Source of the DNA: Pinibacter aurantiacus
GTDB taxonomy: Bacteria; Bacteroidota; Bacteroidia; Chitinophagales; Chitinophagaceae
NCBI RefSeq assembly: GCF_019130065.1
Contig: NZ_JAHSPG010000016.1
Span: 248,001 to 312,000, forward strand
DNA length: 64,000 bases
Direction of reading: 5' to 3'
Shown: piece after piece, positions 17,778 to 26,913 of the stretch
Numbering within the stretch: position 1 is the first letter of the stretch
Layout of the letters: every line of letters starts with the position of its first letter
Made by a program: the position numbers and the translations under genes
The notes under the pieces: model-generated
Seen by the model: only the letters and a program-made list of their open reading frames with translations
Told to the model about the DNA's origin: nothing
Databases searched by the model: none

Positions 17778-20700
17778 ATGAAAGTGAAAAATATGCTTAA
17801 GATAGTAGCATTGCTTTTAATAATACCCTGTTTTTTGATTGCACAAAACAAAATAACAGTTACCGGTATTGTTAAAAATGGTGAGACTCAGGAACCGGTT
17901 GCCGGCGTAAGTATTTACGCAAATAAAAAAGTGATCGGTGTCACTGCAAACGACGGTACATTTTCAATAAAAGTAAACGAAGATGCTGCTATTACGTTTA
18001 CTGATGTACGTTATTCAAATTTTAATCTGAAACTAAAACCGGGGCAAACCACTGTGCAGGTGCTGATGAAAGTGCGTGATGATAAAATGAATGAAGTTGT
18101 GGTAACAGGTTATGCAAAAAAAGCCAGGGAGTTAACCACCGGTTCAACGGTAGTTATTACTGCTAAAGATATACGCGACGTACCAAGTGCCAACGTTATG
18201 GATCTGTTGCAAGGTAAAGTTGCGGGGCTCAATATCAATACTTCATCAGGAGCGCCCGGTTCTACCGGCTCCATCTATTTGCGTGGGCTTTCCAATCCTT
18301 CCTTTTCTGGTGCCGGTGCCGATGCGGCTCTTACACCAACATCTCCATTATTTGTAGTTGACGGTGTTCCTATTGATGTGAATTCAACATATGAATATGG
18401 ATTTAATTCCGGTGGACCTGGTATTAACCCTGTATCATTGATTCCGCAGGAAGATATTGAGCAGATTGAAATATTGAAAGATGCACAGGCCACTACTTTG
18501 TATGGTTCCCGCGGTGCTTATGGTGTGATCCTAATTACAACGAAAAGAGGTAAGTCTAAAGTGCCTATTGTAAACTTTAGAACAAATCAATTTTTGAGTA
18601 CTGTACCAAATTTAAGAAAAGTCATTGGCGGAAAGGACGAGAGAATGATGAGACTGAGTGAGATCCTTCAATTTGATCCGAACTTTCAACATGCTCTTAC
18701 GACCATCGATCAAACGCCTGCTCTTACAGATAGTTTGAACGCTTATTACAATAACTCCACTAACTGGCAGGATGTGTTCTATAAATCTACATGGAACCAA
18801 ACGTACAACGTTGGCGTGTCAGGTGGTGATCAGGCATTCAACTACAAAACCAACATCGGCTATTTTAACCAAAAGGGTATTATCAAAAATACAGGCTTTA
18901 GCAGGTACAATGTGGACATGAACATGCAGTATCAGCCTATCGAAAAATTTAAGTTGTCTACAACTATTTCTGCTGCCATGGGAGAAAATAAAAAAGGTAG
19001 TGGTAATGGTATTATGCAGACCGGTGTTGCCGAAAGTGTAAATACATCATCATTATTGCCGGCTCCCGGTGCATTTGGTGCCAACAGTGCAGACCTCGCG
19101 CAATTGGCCGTTATAGATAATAACAAAGCTGCACAGCTGAATACCAATTTCGAAATGCAATATGAATTTGTAAGAGGGTTGAGAGCTACCAATACTTTTA
19201 GCTATAACTATATGTCCGGAACCGAAAATACTTTTACTCCGGCAATTATGAATGGCAACATGTCTAAGTCTTATGCATACAATGATTTGACAGGAACGCT
19301 ATACAATCGTTTTATGTTGAACTATGCAAAAACATTTGAGCGTGGCCATTCAATTAACCTTTATGGTTTTTCTGAGATCAGCAGCAAAAAATATAAAGTT
19401 GACGCTATACAGCAAACAGGTACACCAAGTGATGGAATAAGCGGTCCATTGGGTGCTGCAACATCTTTGGGTGGTACGTTGTCCAATACTGAAACGAGAG
19501 ACGTTTCTTATGCAGGGAATGTTTCTTATGACTACAACAAAAAATATGTACTTAACGCAGGTGCCATGTGGAGCAAAAGTTCTATCAGCGGGCCCAATAT
19601 GCCGTGGGCATTTAACCCTACCGTTGGTTTAAGATGGAACTTCAGCAAAGAAAAATTGTTTGAGCACCTTACATTCCTCGACTATGGCTCGTTCCGTTTG
19701 GGATGGGGCAAAAGCTCAATACCTGTTGGTACAATTTACGATACCTACGGTAAATACCTGAATGGTACTACAACATATAATAGCTCGCCTATTATCAATA
19801 TCGACTGGTCATCTGCACCGAACGTGAATCTTATTCCTGCAACAAAAACAGACTTAAACTTCGGAACAGAATTGGGTTTGTTTAAGCAAAGGCTACAGTT
19901 TGTATTTGAAGCGTATTATAAACAAAACGACAACAACCTGTATGTAAAAAATCTTTCCAGCATGAACGCGTTCAGCCAGGTTAGTACCAATGAACTTGGA
20001 TTGGTTAACTACGGTTATGAATTAACGGTTACTGCAAAACCTTTAAGTGCTTCGAGCAAGGTATCATGGACTGTTACCGCCAACGCAGCGCTTGACCATG
20101 AAGTGCTTACCAGGTTGCCTGGAGAAGCAAAGCAAATGGTAGTGGTAGATCCTAACACGGGCCTTGGTACAATGTATCGCGTGGGAAGAAACAGCTTATC
20201 AAATGTGATGTACAATACAAAGGGTGTATATGCCAGCACAGGTGATGTGCCGGTTGATCCTGCTACAGGTTTAAGAATGCATACCGGCGCCCCCGGTAAT
20301 ACCATTTATTTTCAGGAGGGTGATGCCCGCTGGACAGATGTAAACGGTGACTACGTTATTAATCAAAACGATTATATCGTATGCGGTAATGCAATGCCAT
20401 TGGTAGTGGGTGGTTTTTCATCCTATACCAACTATAAAAATTTTACCCTTAACGTAAGTACTTCATTTAAGTACAAAAGAGATATTATTAATGCGGCTGC
20501 CGCGCAGGCTTTTCAACGGTTTTACAATCCGGCAGCTTTAAATCAAATGTTGCCTATTGACCAGTTTAACTATTGGGCGCCTTCGAATACTAAAGGTGTA
20601 GTTTATCCTAACCCATACGATTTTACAAGAACAGGAGACTACAAGGCAACGAGTATTGGTAATGGCACTTATTTACCATTCCGTGCAGATCAGACATTGT

Positions 20701-20942
20701 TCATGGAAGATGGTTCCTACTTTAAAATTAACAGCATCGCTTTTTCATACAATTTCAACAGGAACAAGACCAAGAAATATGGTATAACATCTGCGAGGTT
20801 AACATTTACCATGAACAACGTATATACGTTCACAAAATATACGGGGCCTAATCCTGAGAACGTGACTGACATGGGTTATGACCGCTCTGATGGATATCCT
20901 CAGTCGAAAAATTACAGTTTAGGCCTTGATCTACAATTCTAA
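17778..20942 (+). CDS. SusC-like TonB-dependent receptor, full-length
   Basis: A 1054-residue outer-membrane receptor. It has a signal peptide ending LIAQ, then a carboxypeptidase-regulatory-like domain (VTGIVKNGETQEPVAGVSIYA, about 28-105), the MNEVVVTGYAKKA segment and the plug (IRDVPSANVMDLLQGKVAGL, LRGLS, IEQIEILKDAQATTLYGSRGAYGVILITTKRG). The barrel ends in KNYSLGLDLQF. There is no STN domain, so control by a sigma/anti-sigma relay is not expected. It is paired with the SusD-like gene 17 bases downstream. It heads the second SusC-SusD-fasciclin-lipoprotein module. Confidence 0.95.
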   Translation: MKVKNMLKIVALLLIIPCFLIAQNKITVTGIVKNGETQEPVAGVSIYANKKVIGVTANDGTFSIKVNEDAAITFTDVRYSNFNLKLKPGQTTVQVLMKVRDDKMNEVVVTGYAKKARELTTGSTVVITAKDIRDVPSANVMDLLQGKVAGLNINTSSGAPGSTGSIYLRGLSNPSFSGAGADAALTPTSPLFVVDGVPIDVNSTYEYGFNSGGPGINPVSLIPQEDIEQIEILKDAQATTLYGSRGAYGVILITTKRGKSKVPIVNFRTNQFLSTVPNLRKVIGGKDERMMRLSEILQFDPNFQHALTTIDQTPALTDSLNAYYNNSTNWQDVFYKSTWNQTYNVGVSGGDQAFNYKTNIGYFNQKGIIKNTGFSRYNVDMNMQYQPIEKFKLSTTISAAMGENKKGSGNGIMQTGVAESVNTSSLLPAPGAFGANSADLAQLAVIDNNKAAQLNTNFEMQYEFVRGLRATNTFSYNYMSGTENTFTPAIMNGNMSKSYAYNDLTGTLYNRFMLNYAKTFERGHSINLYGFSEISSKKYKVDAIQQTGTPSDGISGPLGAATSLGGTLSNTETRDVSYAGNVSYDYNKKYVLNAGAMWSKSSISGPNMPWAFNPTVGLRWNFSKEKLFEHLTFLDYGSFRLGWGKSSIPVGTIYDTYGKYLNGTTTYNSSPIINIDWSSAPNVNLIPATKTDLNFGTELGLFKQRLQFVFEAYYKQNDNNLYVKNLSSMNAFSQVSTNELGLVNYGYELTVTAKPLSASSKVSWTVTANAALDHEVLTRLPGEAKQMVVVDPNTGLGTMYRVGRNSLSNVMYNTKGVYASTGDVPVDPATGLRMHTGAPGNTIYFQEGDARWTDVNGDYVINQNDYIVCGNAMPLVVGGFSSYTNYKNFTLNVSTSFKYKRDIINAAAAQAFQRFYNPAALNQMLPIDQFNYWAPSNTKGVVYPNPYDFTRTGDYKATSIGNGTYLPFRADQTLFMEDGSYFKINSIAFSYNFNRNKTKKYGITSARLTFTMNNVYTFTKYTGPNPENVTDMGYDRSDGYPQSKNYSLGLDLQF

Positions 20943-20959
20943 CATCTCAAAAAGAAAAT

Positions 20960-22498
20960 ATGAAAAGCATATTTAGTAAACTTGGTATTCTGTTAATCAT
21001 TATAGGTTCTTTCGCTTCGGGATGTAAAAAGTTTTTGACAGTAACGCCCATTGACCAAATGACGGGTAATGAATTCTGGTCCTCTAAACAGGACGTGGAA
21101 GCATTTTCCCTCGGGACCTATAACACATTCAGAGACTTTACCTGTAAGAATTGCTTTTTTCCGGGAACCGGCGATTTACGTATGGCTCCGGTTCAGTGGA
21201 ACACAAAAGCAACCACTTCGAGGAACTATATAAATTATTTGTCCAACAATAATCTGAAAACCTTACTAAACCCGGCTCTGCTATCGTCATCGGATCAATG
21301 GTGGGTTACTTATGGTGGCTTTGGATTTGGCAACATCCAGAAGTGGAACTCATTCTACCAAATGATCCAGTCTGCCAATATCATGTACAAACAAGTGGGC
21401 AGCGTACCAACCTTGTCTGAAGATGATAAGTTGTATTACCAGGCAGAAGCTGTTTTTCAACGTTGCCTTGCTTATTTCTTTATGGTTAGGATTTATGGTG
21501 ATGTTCCATATTATACTGATGCATACCACGAATCAAATATGCCAAGAACCAACATGGTAACTGTTTTGCAAAGTTGCATAAAGGATATGGGTGGCGTGCA
21601 GCAAAATTTGCCATGGACCTATGCCGACCCTTCGCTGCGAGGCGTTAGGGCCATGAGGGGAGGAGCGCTGGCACTAATGATGCACATGAACATGTGGCTG
21701 GCAGGTTTTGACGAAGCTAATAAAACAGACTATTACAAACAGGTAGATTCGCTGGGCGCGCAGATATTGGCTAGTAAGGCTTATACGCTGCTGCCGATAG
21801 AAAACACAAAAGAAATTTTTAAAGGACGTACAACCGAAAGTCTTTTTGAAGTGCCACAGAATTTAAACTACAATGAACAGTTCCCCCAGGCGTCAACATA
21901 CTTTGACCTTGTGTTGCGTGCTCCATTTAAATCGGTTATACCATACAGTTATATAATCTATGACACAAAATTTTTGAATACAATATATCCAACTGTCGAC
22001 AACCAGGATAAAAGAAAAACATTGTGGTTTACTAATGGTTTGAATGCGGGTGCCGCTGATTTTACATTTAGCAAATTCGTGAACGTATTTGGCAGGCCGG
22101 GAGAAGATGTTAACTCGGATGATGACATGATCGTTTTTCGCCTGGCAGATGCTATACTGTTGAGAGCTGAAGCGTGTGCCAATATTGGTAAAAAAGATGA
22201 CGCCATTGCAATGCTTAATATGGTAAGAAGCAGAGCCGGCGCCTTACTTGAAGATCCTTCCATTGCCGATGACAAGTTTCAGGATGATATTTTTTATGAG
22301 CGCTGTAAAGAGTTAATGGGCGAAGGGCACTATTACTATGATTTAATAAGAACAAAAAGAATACTTGATCCTGCAAAAGCATTTGGAAAATTCATGACAG
22401 GTGAAGCCTTCCGGGCCGGCGCATGGACATGGCCGCTTGACCCATCTGCTAAAACAAATAACAGTGCCATCATCCTTAATACTTATTGGAGCCAGTAA
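20960..22498 (+). CDS. SusD/RagB-like surface lipoprotein
   Basis: A 512-residue partner of SusC2. The lipobox is FASGCKK, followed by the usual FLTVTPIDQMTGNEFWSSKQDVEAF start. The C-terminal hallmark is FYERCKELMGEGHYYYDLIRTKRILD, before a Trp-rich end. It is expected at the outer face of the outer membrane, capping the SusC2 barrel and binding oligosaccharide. It is separated from SusC2 by only 17 bases. Confidence 0.94.
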   Translation: MKSIFSKLGILLIIIGSFASGCKKFLTVTPIDQMTGNEFWSSKQDVEAFSLGTYNTFRDFTCKNCFFPGTGDLRMAPVQWNTKATTSRNYINYLSNNNLKTLLNPALLSSSDQWWVTYGGFGFGNIQKWNSFYQMIQSANIMYKQVGSVPTLSEDDKLYYQAEAVFQRCLAYFFMVRIYGDVPYYTDAYHESNMPRTNMVTVLQSCIKDMGGVQQNLPWTYADPSLRGVRAMRGGALALMMHMNMWLAGFDEANKTDYYKQVDSLGAQILASKAYTLLPIENTKEIFKGRTTESLFEVPQNLNYNEQFPQASTYFDLVLRAPFKSVIPYSYIIYDTKFLNTIYPTVDNQDKRKTLWFTNGLNAGAADFTFSKFVNVFGRPGEDVNSDDDMIVFRLADAILLRAEACANIGKKDDAIAMLNMVRSRAGALLEDPSIADDKFQDDIFYERCKELMGEGHYYYDLIRTKRILDPAKAFGKFMTGEAFRAGAWTWPLDPSAKTNNSAIILNTYWSQ

Positions 22499-22538
22499 GA
22501 GTTTTTAAATAAATACTCCAACAAAAAATATTTGAACT

Positions 22539-23261
22539 ATGCGTATAAGCAAAATAATAGGAATAGTAACTCTGGGTTGTTTATTGTTGACGGCATGCAA
22601 AAAAAACGACTACTATGTGGATAGCGGAGTTAGTAACCCTAAATTCAACGGCACTGTAATGGATTATCTCCAGTCCAAGACAGGCGTTTTTGATACAACT
22701 GTGCAGGTTATTAAACTCGCAGGAATGGAAAAGGTTTTCAGCACTGATACGATAACTTTTTTTGCTCCTAATAATATATGTATCAGAAATCTTGTTACCA
22801 ATTACAATTTTTACCAGAGTGTTTTGGGTAGAGACACTGCAAAAAAATTGAGTGACATAGACCCGTCTGTTTGGAAAAACCTGATGTCTCTATATGTGTT
22901 TAAAGGAGCCAGAAAATTGACAGATTTTCATCAGTTGGACATCAGCGTTATCAATTCTTTTTCCGGAGGAATGTACACTTCATACAATGGAAGGCCAATG
23001 AACATAGGCGTGCGATACAATGATGAAGGAAGTATTAAGTATGCCGGGTACAGGAGCCTTTACATTTCTTATATCCTTGATTTGACCAGGCCCTATTATA
23101 TAGGAAGTACGACGTGGACAAATAATGATAGCTGGATAATGGCAAGAGTTACTTCAAGCGATATACAACCCACCAATGGAGTAGTGCACGTGATTGCGTT
23201 TAGTAATCCGCCTCATTCTTTAGGATTTGACTTTAACTACGTACTCTCCCTGGTGAATTAA
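22539..23261 (+). CDS. Fasciclin-like lipoprotein (second module)
   Basis: A 240-residue lipoprotein with lipobox LLTACKK. It has a fasciclin-like body: FNGTVMDYLQSKTGVFDTTVQVIKLAGM, then ITFFAPNNICIRNL in place of the usual TVFAPTN motif, and a late VVHVIAFSNPP. It is a clear positional equivalent of the protein at 15895, but the sequences have diverged strongly. It is probably an accessory surface subunit of the SusC2/D2 system. Function beyond adhesion or binding cannot be read from the sequence. Confidence 0.75.
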   Translation: MRISKIIGIVTLGCLLLTACKKNDYYVDSGVSNPKFNGTVMDYLQSKTGVFDTTVQVIKLAGMEKVFSTDTITFFAPNNICIRNLVTNYNFYQSVLGRDTAKKLSDIDPSVWKNLMSLYVFKGARKLTDFHQLDISVINSFSGGMYTSYNGRPMNIGVRYNDEGSIKYAGYRSLYISYILDLTRPYYIGSTTWTNNDSWIMARVTSSDIQPTNGVVHVIAFSNPPHSLGFDFNYVLSLVN

Positions 23262-23311
23262 TAAAAGAAAGTTTCATCAAAAAAGTATCTCAAAAGATTA
23301 ATCAATAACTC

Positions 23312-24952
23312 ATGAGCCCAATATTAATCAGAGTTGCAAAAGTTTTCTGTGCAGCACTACTATTCTCAACTGTTGCATGTAATAAATCGAATAGTTACAG
23401 CTCCACCAATCTTTATACAGCGGGAGAAGCACCGCTTGGCATTAAGTTTTTAGACAACGCCCTCGTGCCTGCCAGCGGAGCTGAAAATAGTACCGTGTCT
23501 GTAGGTATCCAGGGACTTAAAAAATATGCCGGTGAGCTACAAATAGCTGTAAACGGAACGCCCGTTACCACTATAAAAACTATTACTGACAGCATGTTGG
23601 TATTTAGCATTCCAAAATGGGCAAGTACAGGCGCTGTTACCGTGCAGGTAAAAGATCAGGTGTTCTTCGGACCTGTATTCAAGGTAGAAGGCAAATTAAG
23701 GAGTGACGTGTCATTTAGAGTAATTAACGGAGCAACAGGAGGTAGTATTTTTGATTTTTATCCAAATGCTTCAGGCTATATACTGGCAGGTTCGTTTAGC
23801 GATTATGAGTATACAAATTCCGGTACCACCTATGGAGGTTTGGTACAGGTAGATGCAAATGGCGTTTTCCTGCATAAGTATGGCAGAGGCGCTAATTCAG
23901 GTTCAATAAATTCTGTAGCCCCTGTTCCCGGCACAGGAAAATTAATGATTGCGGGAAACATCAGCTTGTATGATACATTTCCTTCCCGGCCCAACATTGC
24001 CAATATCGCCAGGATTGATCCCATTACCAGCCTGTTGGATACAATGAAAAGCCTGGTTAACAGTACACAGCCTTTAAGTCCTCCGGACACTGCAATCGTT
24101 TCTGCATTCAATGGAGGAGTTAGCGGAACTGTTTCAAAAGTATTTGTTCAGCCTGCTTCGGTAGGCGGTAAAATTGTTGCAGTTGGCAATCTCTACGGGT
24201 ATCAATCTGTTTACTATCCTAAGTCTACATTATTAACATCATGGACCGACTTTGCTCCGATCAATCAGTTGGTACGTATGAATTATAATGGTTCAATAGA
24301 TTCTACATACAACTATTCTGTGGTTCCCGGAGCTGGTTTAAACGGAATAATAAGTGATGCTTACATGTTGAACGACGGTTCAATAATAGTGGTGGGTTTA
24401 TTTACCAGTTTCAATGGAAAGTCAATACCTCACAACATCGCCAAATTTAATGCTGATGGAACGATAGACAACTCATTCGGCGGTTTAGGTTGCGACGGTA
24501 TCATTTCATCAATAACATATAATGGTACCAGCTTTTTGCTTGCCGGTACATTTAAAAGCTTTAATGGAACACCAGCCAACGGCGTCGTAATGCTAAACAG
24601 TGATGGATCTGTTAATACCACTTTTAAATGCGGACAAATAACAGGTGGAAGTGCCAACTACGCTGTTCAGTTATCTGCTGCATCAAATAACTACATTATT
24701 GTTACCGGGAGCTTTAATAAATACACAGACAACGTGAATCCAACTGTGGTAAAACAAGGCTTTATGGTATTGGACCAAAACGGAAACCTGGTTCCGGGAT
24801 ACAACAACATGGGGCTGTTTGAAGGCACAACAAAGAAAATAATAGAAGTCACCAATTCATTGGGCCACCCGGCAATCATGATGGTTGGTAACATTTCCAA
24901 ATTTGATGGCAAGCCGGCAGGTAACATAGTGAGGATAGAATTACTAAAATAA
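23312..24952 (+). CDS. TIG/delta-60 repeat lipoprotein, possibly DUF5008
   Basis: A 546-residue surface lipoprotein (lipobox STVACNK). Residues about 45-120 resemble an IPT/TIG immunoglobulin-like domain (VPASGAENSTVSVGIQGL ... VTVQVKDQVFFGPVF). The rest is a series of delta-60-like repeats, for example LNDGSIIVVGLFTSFNGK followed by NIAKFNADGTIDNSF, expected to form a beta-propeller. This composition matches proteins annotated as DUF5008 in related genomes (recalled, not searched). It is the last gene of the second module and probably a surface binding protein. Confidence 0.7.
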   Translation: MSPILIRVAKVFCAALLFSTVACNKSNSYSSTNLYTAGEAPLGIKFLDNALVPASGAENSTVSVGIQGLKKYAGELQIAVNGTPVTTIKTITDSMLVFSIPKWASTGAVTVQVKDQVFFGPVFKVEGKLRSDVSFRVINGATGGSIFDFYPNASGYILAGSFSDYEYTNSGTTYGGLVQVDANGVFLHKYGRGANSGSINSVAPVPGTGKLMIAGNISLYDTFPSRPNIANIARIDPITSLLDTMKSLVNSTQPLSPPDTAIVSAFNGGVSGTVSKVFVQPASVGGKIVAVGNLYGYQSVYYPKSTLLTSWTDFAPINQLVRMNYNGSIDSTYNYSVVPGAGLNGIISDAYMLNDGSIIVVGLFTSFNGKSIPHNIAKFNADGTIDNSFGGLGCDGIISSITYNGTSFLLAGTFKSFNGTPANGVVMLNSDGSVNTTFKCGQITGGSANYAVQLSAASNNYIIVTGSFNKYTDNVNPTVVKQGFMVLDQNGNLVPGYNNMGLFEGTTKKIIEVTNSLGHPAIMMVGNISKFDGKPAGNIVRIELLK

Positions 24953-25037
24953 AATCGTTGTGAAGTGGCTTGCAGTAGCAGCCGTCAATAGAAAATGATA
25001 TTACAAAACCAATCCCAGCTGCGAGAAAAAATATATT

Positions 25038-25087
25038 CAGATGAAATGAGCCCCGCCTGCCGGATGGCGCGGGGCGAATTCCATCTG
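25038..25087. repeat. GC-rich palindromic element
   Basis: CAGATG-AAT-GCCCCGC on the left is mirrored by GCGGGGC-ATT-CATCTG on the right, around a CGGATG-containing loop. The stem is far more GC-rich than its surroundings. It lies between the second SusCD module and the next gene, where it may end or attenuate the transcript. Confidence 0.6.
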
Positions 25088-25112
25088 GCCAAAAAACATT
25101 AAGAGTATTCAG

Positions 25113-26873
25113 ATGAAAAAAATTAAATCTTCTTTAGTTGTAGCTATTTTGCTGCCAGTGTTGCTGGTACTTGCCATCAGTGGTTGCAACAAAAAATTTG
25201 AGAGGCTGCTAACTCCACACACCGATACCACTACTTATGTAGTACAGCAACCCAAAGTATTGTATTTAATTATTGATGGAGCCGTTGGAACTGAAATTCA
25301 AAATATCAACCCCTTCGGCATTAATCAACTTTCAAAAAATGCCGTTTATTCATGGAACGCATTGGCTGATTATAACAGCTATGTTGATCCCACTTATACA
25401 GACGGAGAAGGCTGGGCCAATATGATGACGGGCGTTACCAGGTCCAAACATCGCGTGGCCGACAATACATTCTCGGGAAACAACCTGGCGGAGTATCCGT
25501 CTTTTATTAAGATGATAAAACGGGATGCCGATTATAAAGGAAAGTTTATTGCAGCCTTTAGCGCATCGCCTGATTTCAACAACTACTTTTCTGATAGTGC
25601 CGATATCCACAGCACATTACCTACAGACGACGCTGTAAAAAGTGCTGTAGTCAAAGTTTTGGATACAAGCAGCAAAGTGGATGTGGTTGTTGGTCAATTT
25701 CATTCTGTAGCAGCAGCAGGAGCTGCCAATGGCTACACGTCAAGCGTGCCTGAATACAACACTGCTATTGTTCACATTGATTCATGCATTCAATCGATCA
25801 TGACGGCATTGAAAAGCAGACCTACTTATTCAAAAGAAAAATGGCTGGTGGTATTGGCTTCCAACAAAGGCAGCGATACCGCTACATGGAAAGGTGCTGA
25901 TACAAAATTTCAGGATAGCAGAAGAAATACATTTGTGTTTTTCTATAGCCCTACTTATGGATCCACTTATGTTGGGCAGCCCAATACAGGGATTACGTTT
26001 ACCGGAGTAGCTCCACAGCTCACCAATTCAAACAATCCAGGCAACCCCCAGGCACAGGCAACAACCGACAATGGCTTTTTTAATTTCAATGCCAATACCG
26101 GAAAAGAGTACACTGTTGAGTTTAAAATAAAAATTCTCAACCCGGGTTCGTTCAACTATCCAACATTGTTTTCGAAAAGAGCAAAATTCGCTGCCGCAAA
26201 CAATGGATGGTTGTTTTTCTGCCAGGGCAACTACTGGGGAATTAACATGAGCAATGGTAGTGGCAATGTGCAAACATTAGCATCCTCGGCAAACATAAAT
26301 GATGGCGCCTGGCATACGCTTACCGGCGAATTTTATAATGAACCTAGCGATGCAGGTAAGAGATATGTAAAGGCATATAACGATGGCGTATATACCGGTA
26401 AAGTAAATATAGAGGACAGAAAAGACTTAATGAACTCCACAGCTCCATTGGCTATAGGTGCATTAGCCGGTGATGGAGGTAACCCTAATTTTCTTATAAC
26501 ATCAATAAAAGTATTCAATGTAGCATTACCTGATAGTGTTGTACAAAAGAATTTCAAGAAAACAGGAGTGGTGGGCCATCCATATCTAAGTAACGTGATT
26601 GGCTATTGGCCATGTCTTGACGGAAAAGGATCTGCATTGACAGACGAAAGCGGATTTGGTCATGACTTTACACTTACCGGTGGTTATACATGGAACTCAT
26701 TTAGTGATACGGATCCTTTGCGCTTGAGTCCGGATGTTAATACAAGCACATACAGACAGGTGCCCAATAGTGTAGATATACCATACATGATTTTGTCATG
26801 GCTAAATGCAAAGAAACCTAATTGGGATCTTAGTGGATATCCATGGACCCCTAATACGTTTGTGGCTAATTAA
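25113..26873 (+). CDS. LamG lipoprotein with degenerate alkaline-phosphatase-like domain (DUF4983-type)
   Basis: A 586-residue lipoprotein (lipobox AISGCNK, Cys 25). Residues about 45-265 follow the alkaline-phosphatase/type I phosphodiesterase fold order (KVLYLIIDGAVG near the start, GWANMMTGVT at the nucleophile region). The later metal-binding motifs appear lost: the DxxGH position reads VVVGQFHSVAAAG and the DHG position reads LASNKGSD. Residues about 300-470 form a LamG/concanavalin-like domain (EYTVEFKIKIL, GAWHTLTGEFYN). The C-terminus has a conserved Trp/Pro-rich tail. It looks like a binding protein built on a dead enzyme. A paralogue lies two genes downstream. Confidence 0.75.
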   Translation: MKKIKSSLVVAILLPVLLVLAISGCNKKFERLLTPHTDTTTYVVQQPKVLYLIIDGAVGTEIQNINPFGINQLSKNAVYSWNALADYNSYVDPTYTDGEGWANMMTGVTRSKHRVADNTFSGNNLAEYPSFIKMIKRDADYKGKFIAAFSASPDFNNYFSDSADIHSTLPTDDAVKSAVVKVLDTSSKVDVVVGQFHSVAAAGAANGYTSSVPEYNTAIVHIDSCIQSIMTALKSRPTYSKEKWLVVLASNKGSDTATWKGADTKFQDSRRNTFVFFYSPTYGSTYVGQPNTGITFTGVAPQLTNSNNPGNPQAQATTDNGFFNFNANTGKEYTVEFKIKILNPGSFNYPTLFSKRAKFAAANNGWLFFCQGNYWGINMSNGSGNVQTLASSANINDGAWHTLTGEFYNEPSDAGKRYVKAYNDGVYTGKVNIEDRKDLMNSTAPLAIGALAGDGGNPNFLITSIKVFNVALPDSVVQKNFKKTGVVGHPYLSNVIGYWPCLDGKGSALTDESGFGHDFTLTGGYTWNSFSDTDPLRLSPDVNTSTYRQVPNSVDIPYMILSWLNAKKPNWDLSGYPWTPNTFVAN

Positions 26874-26913
26874 AAACTGAATTTCTTATAACATTCTATA
26901 AAATATAGCTTAT

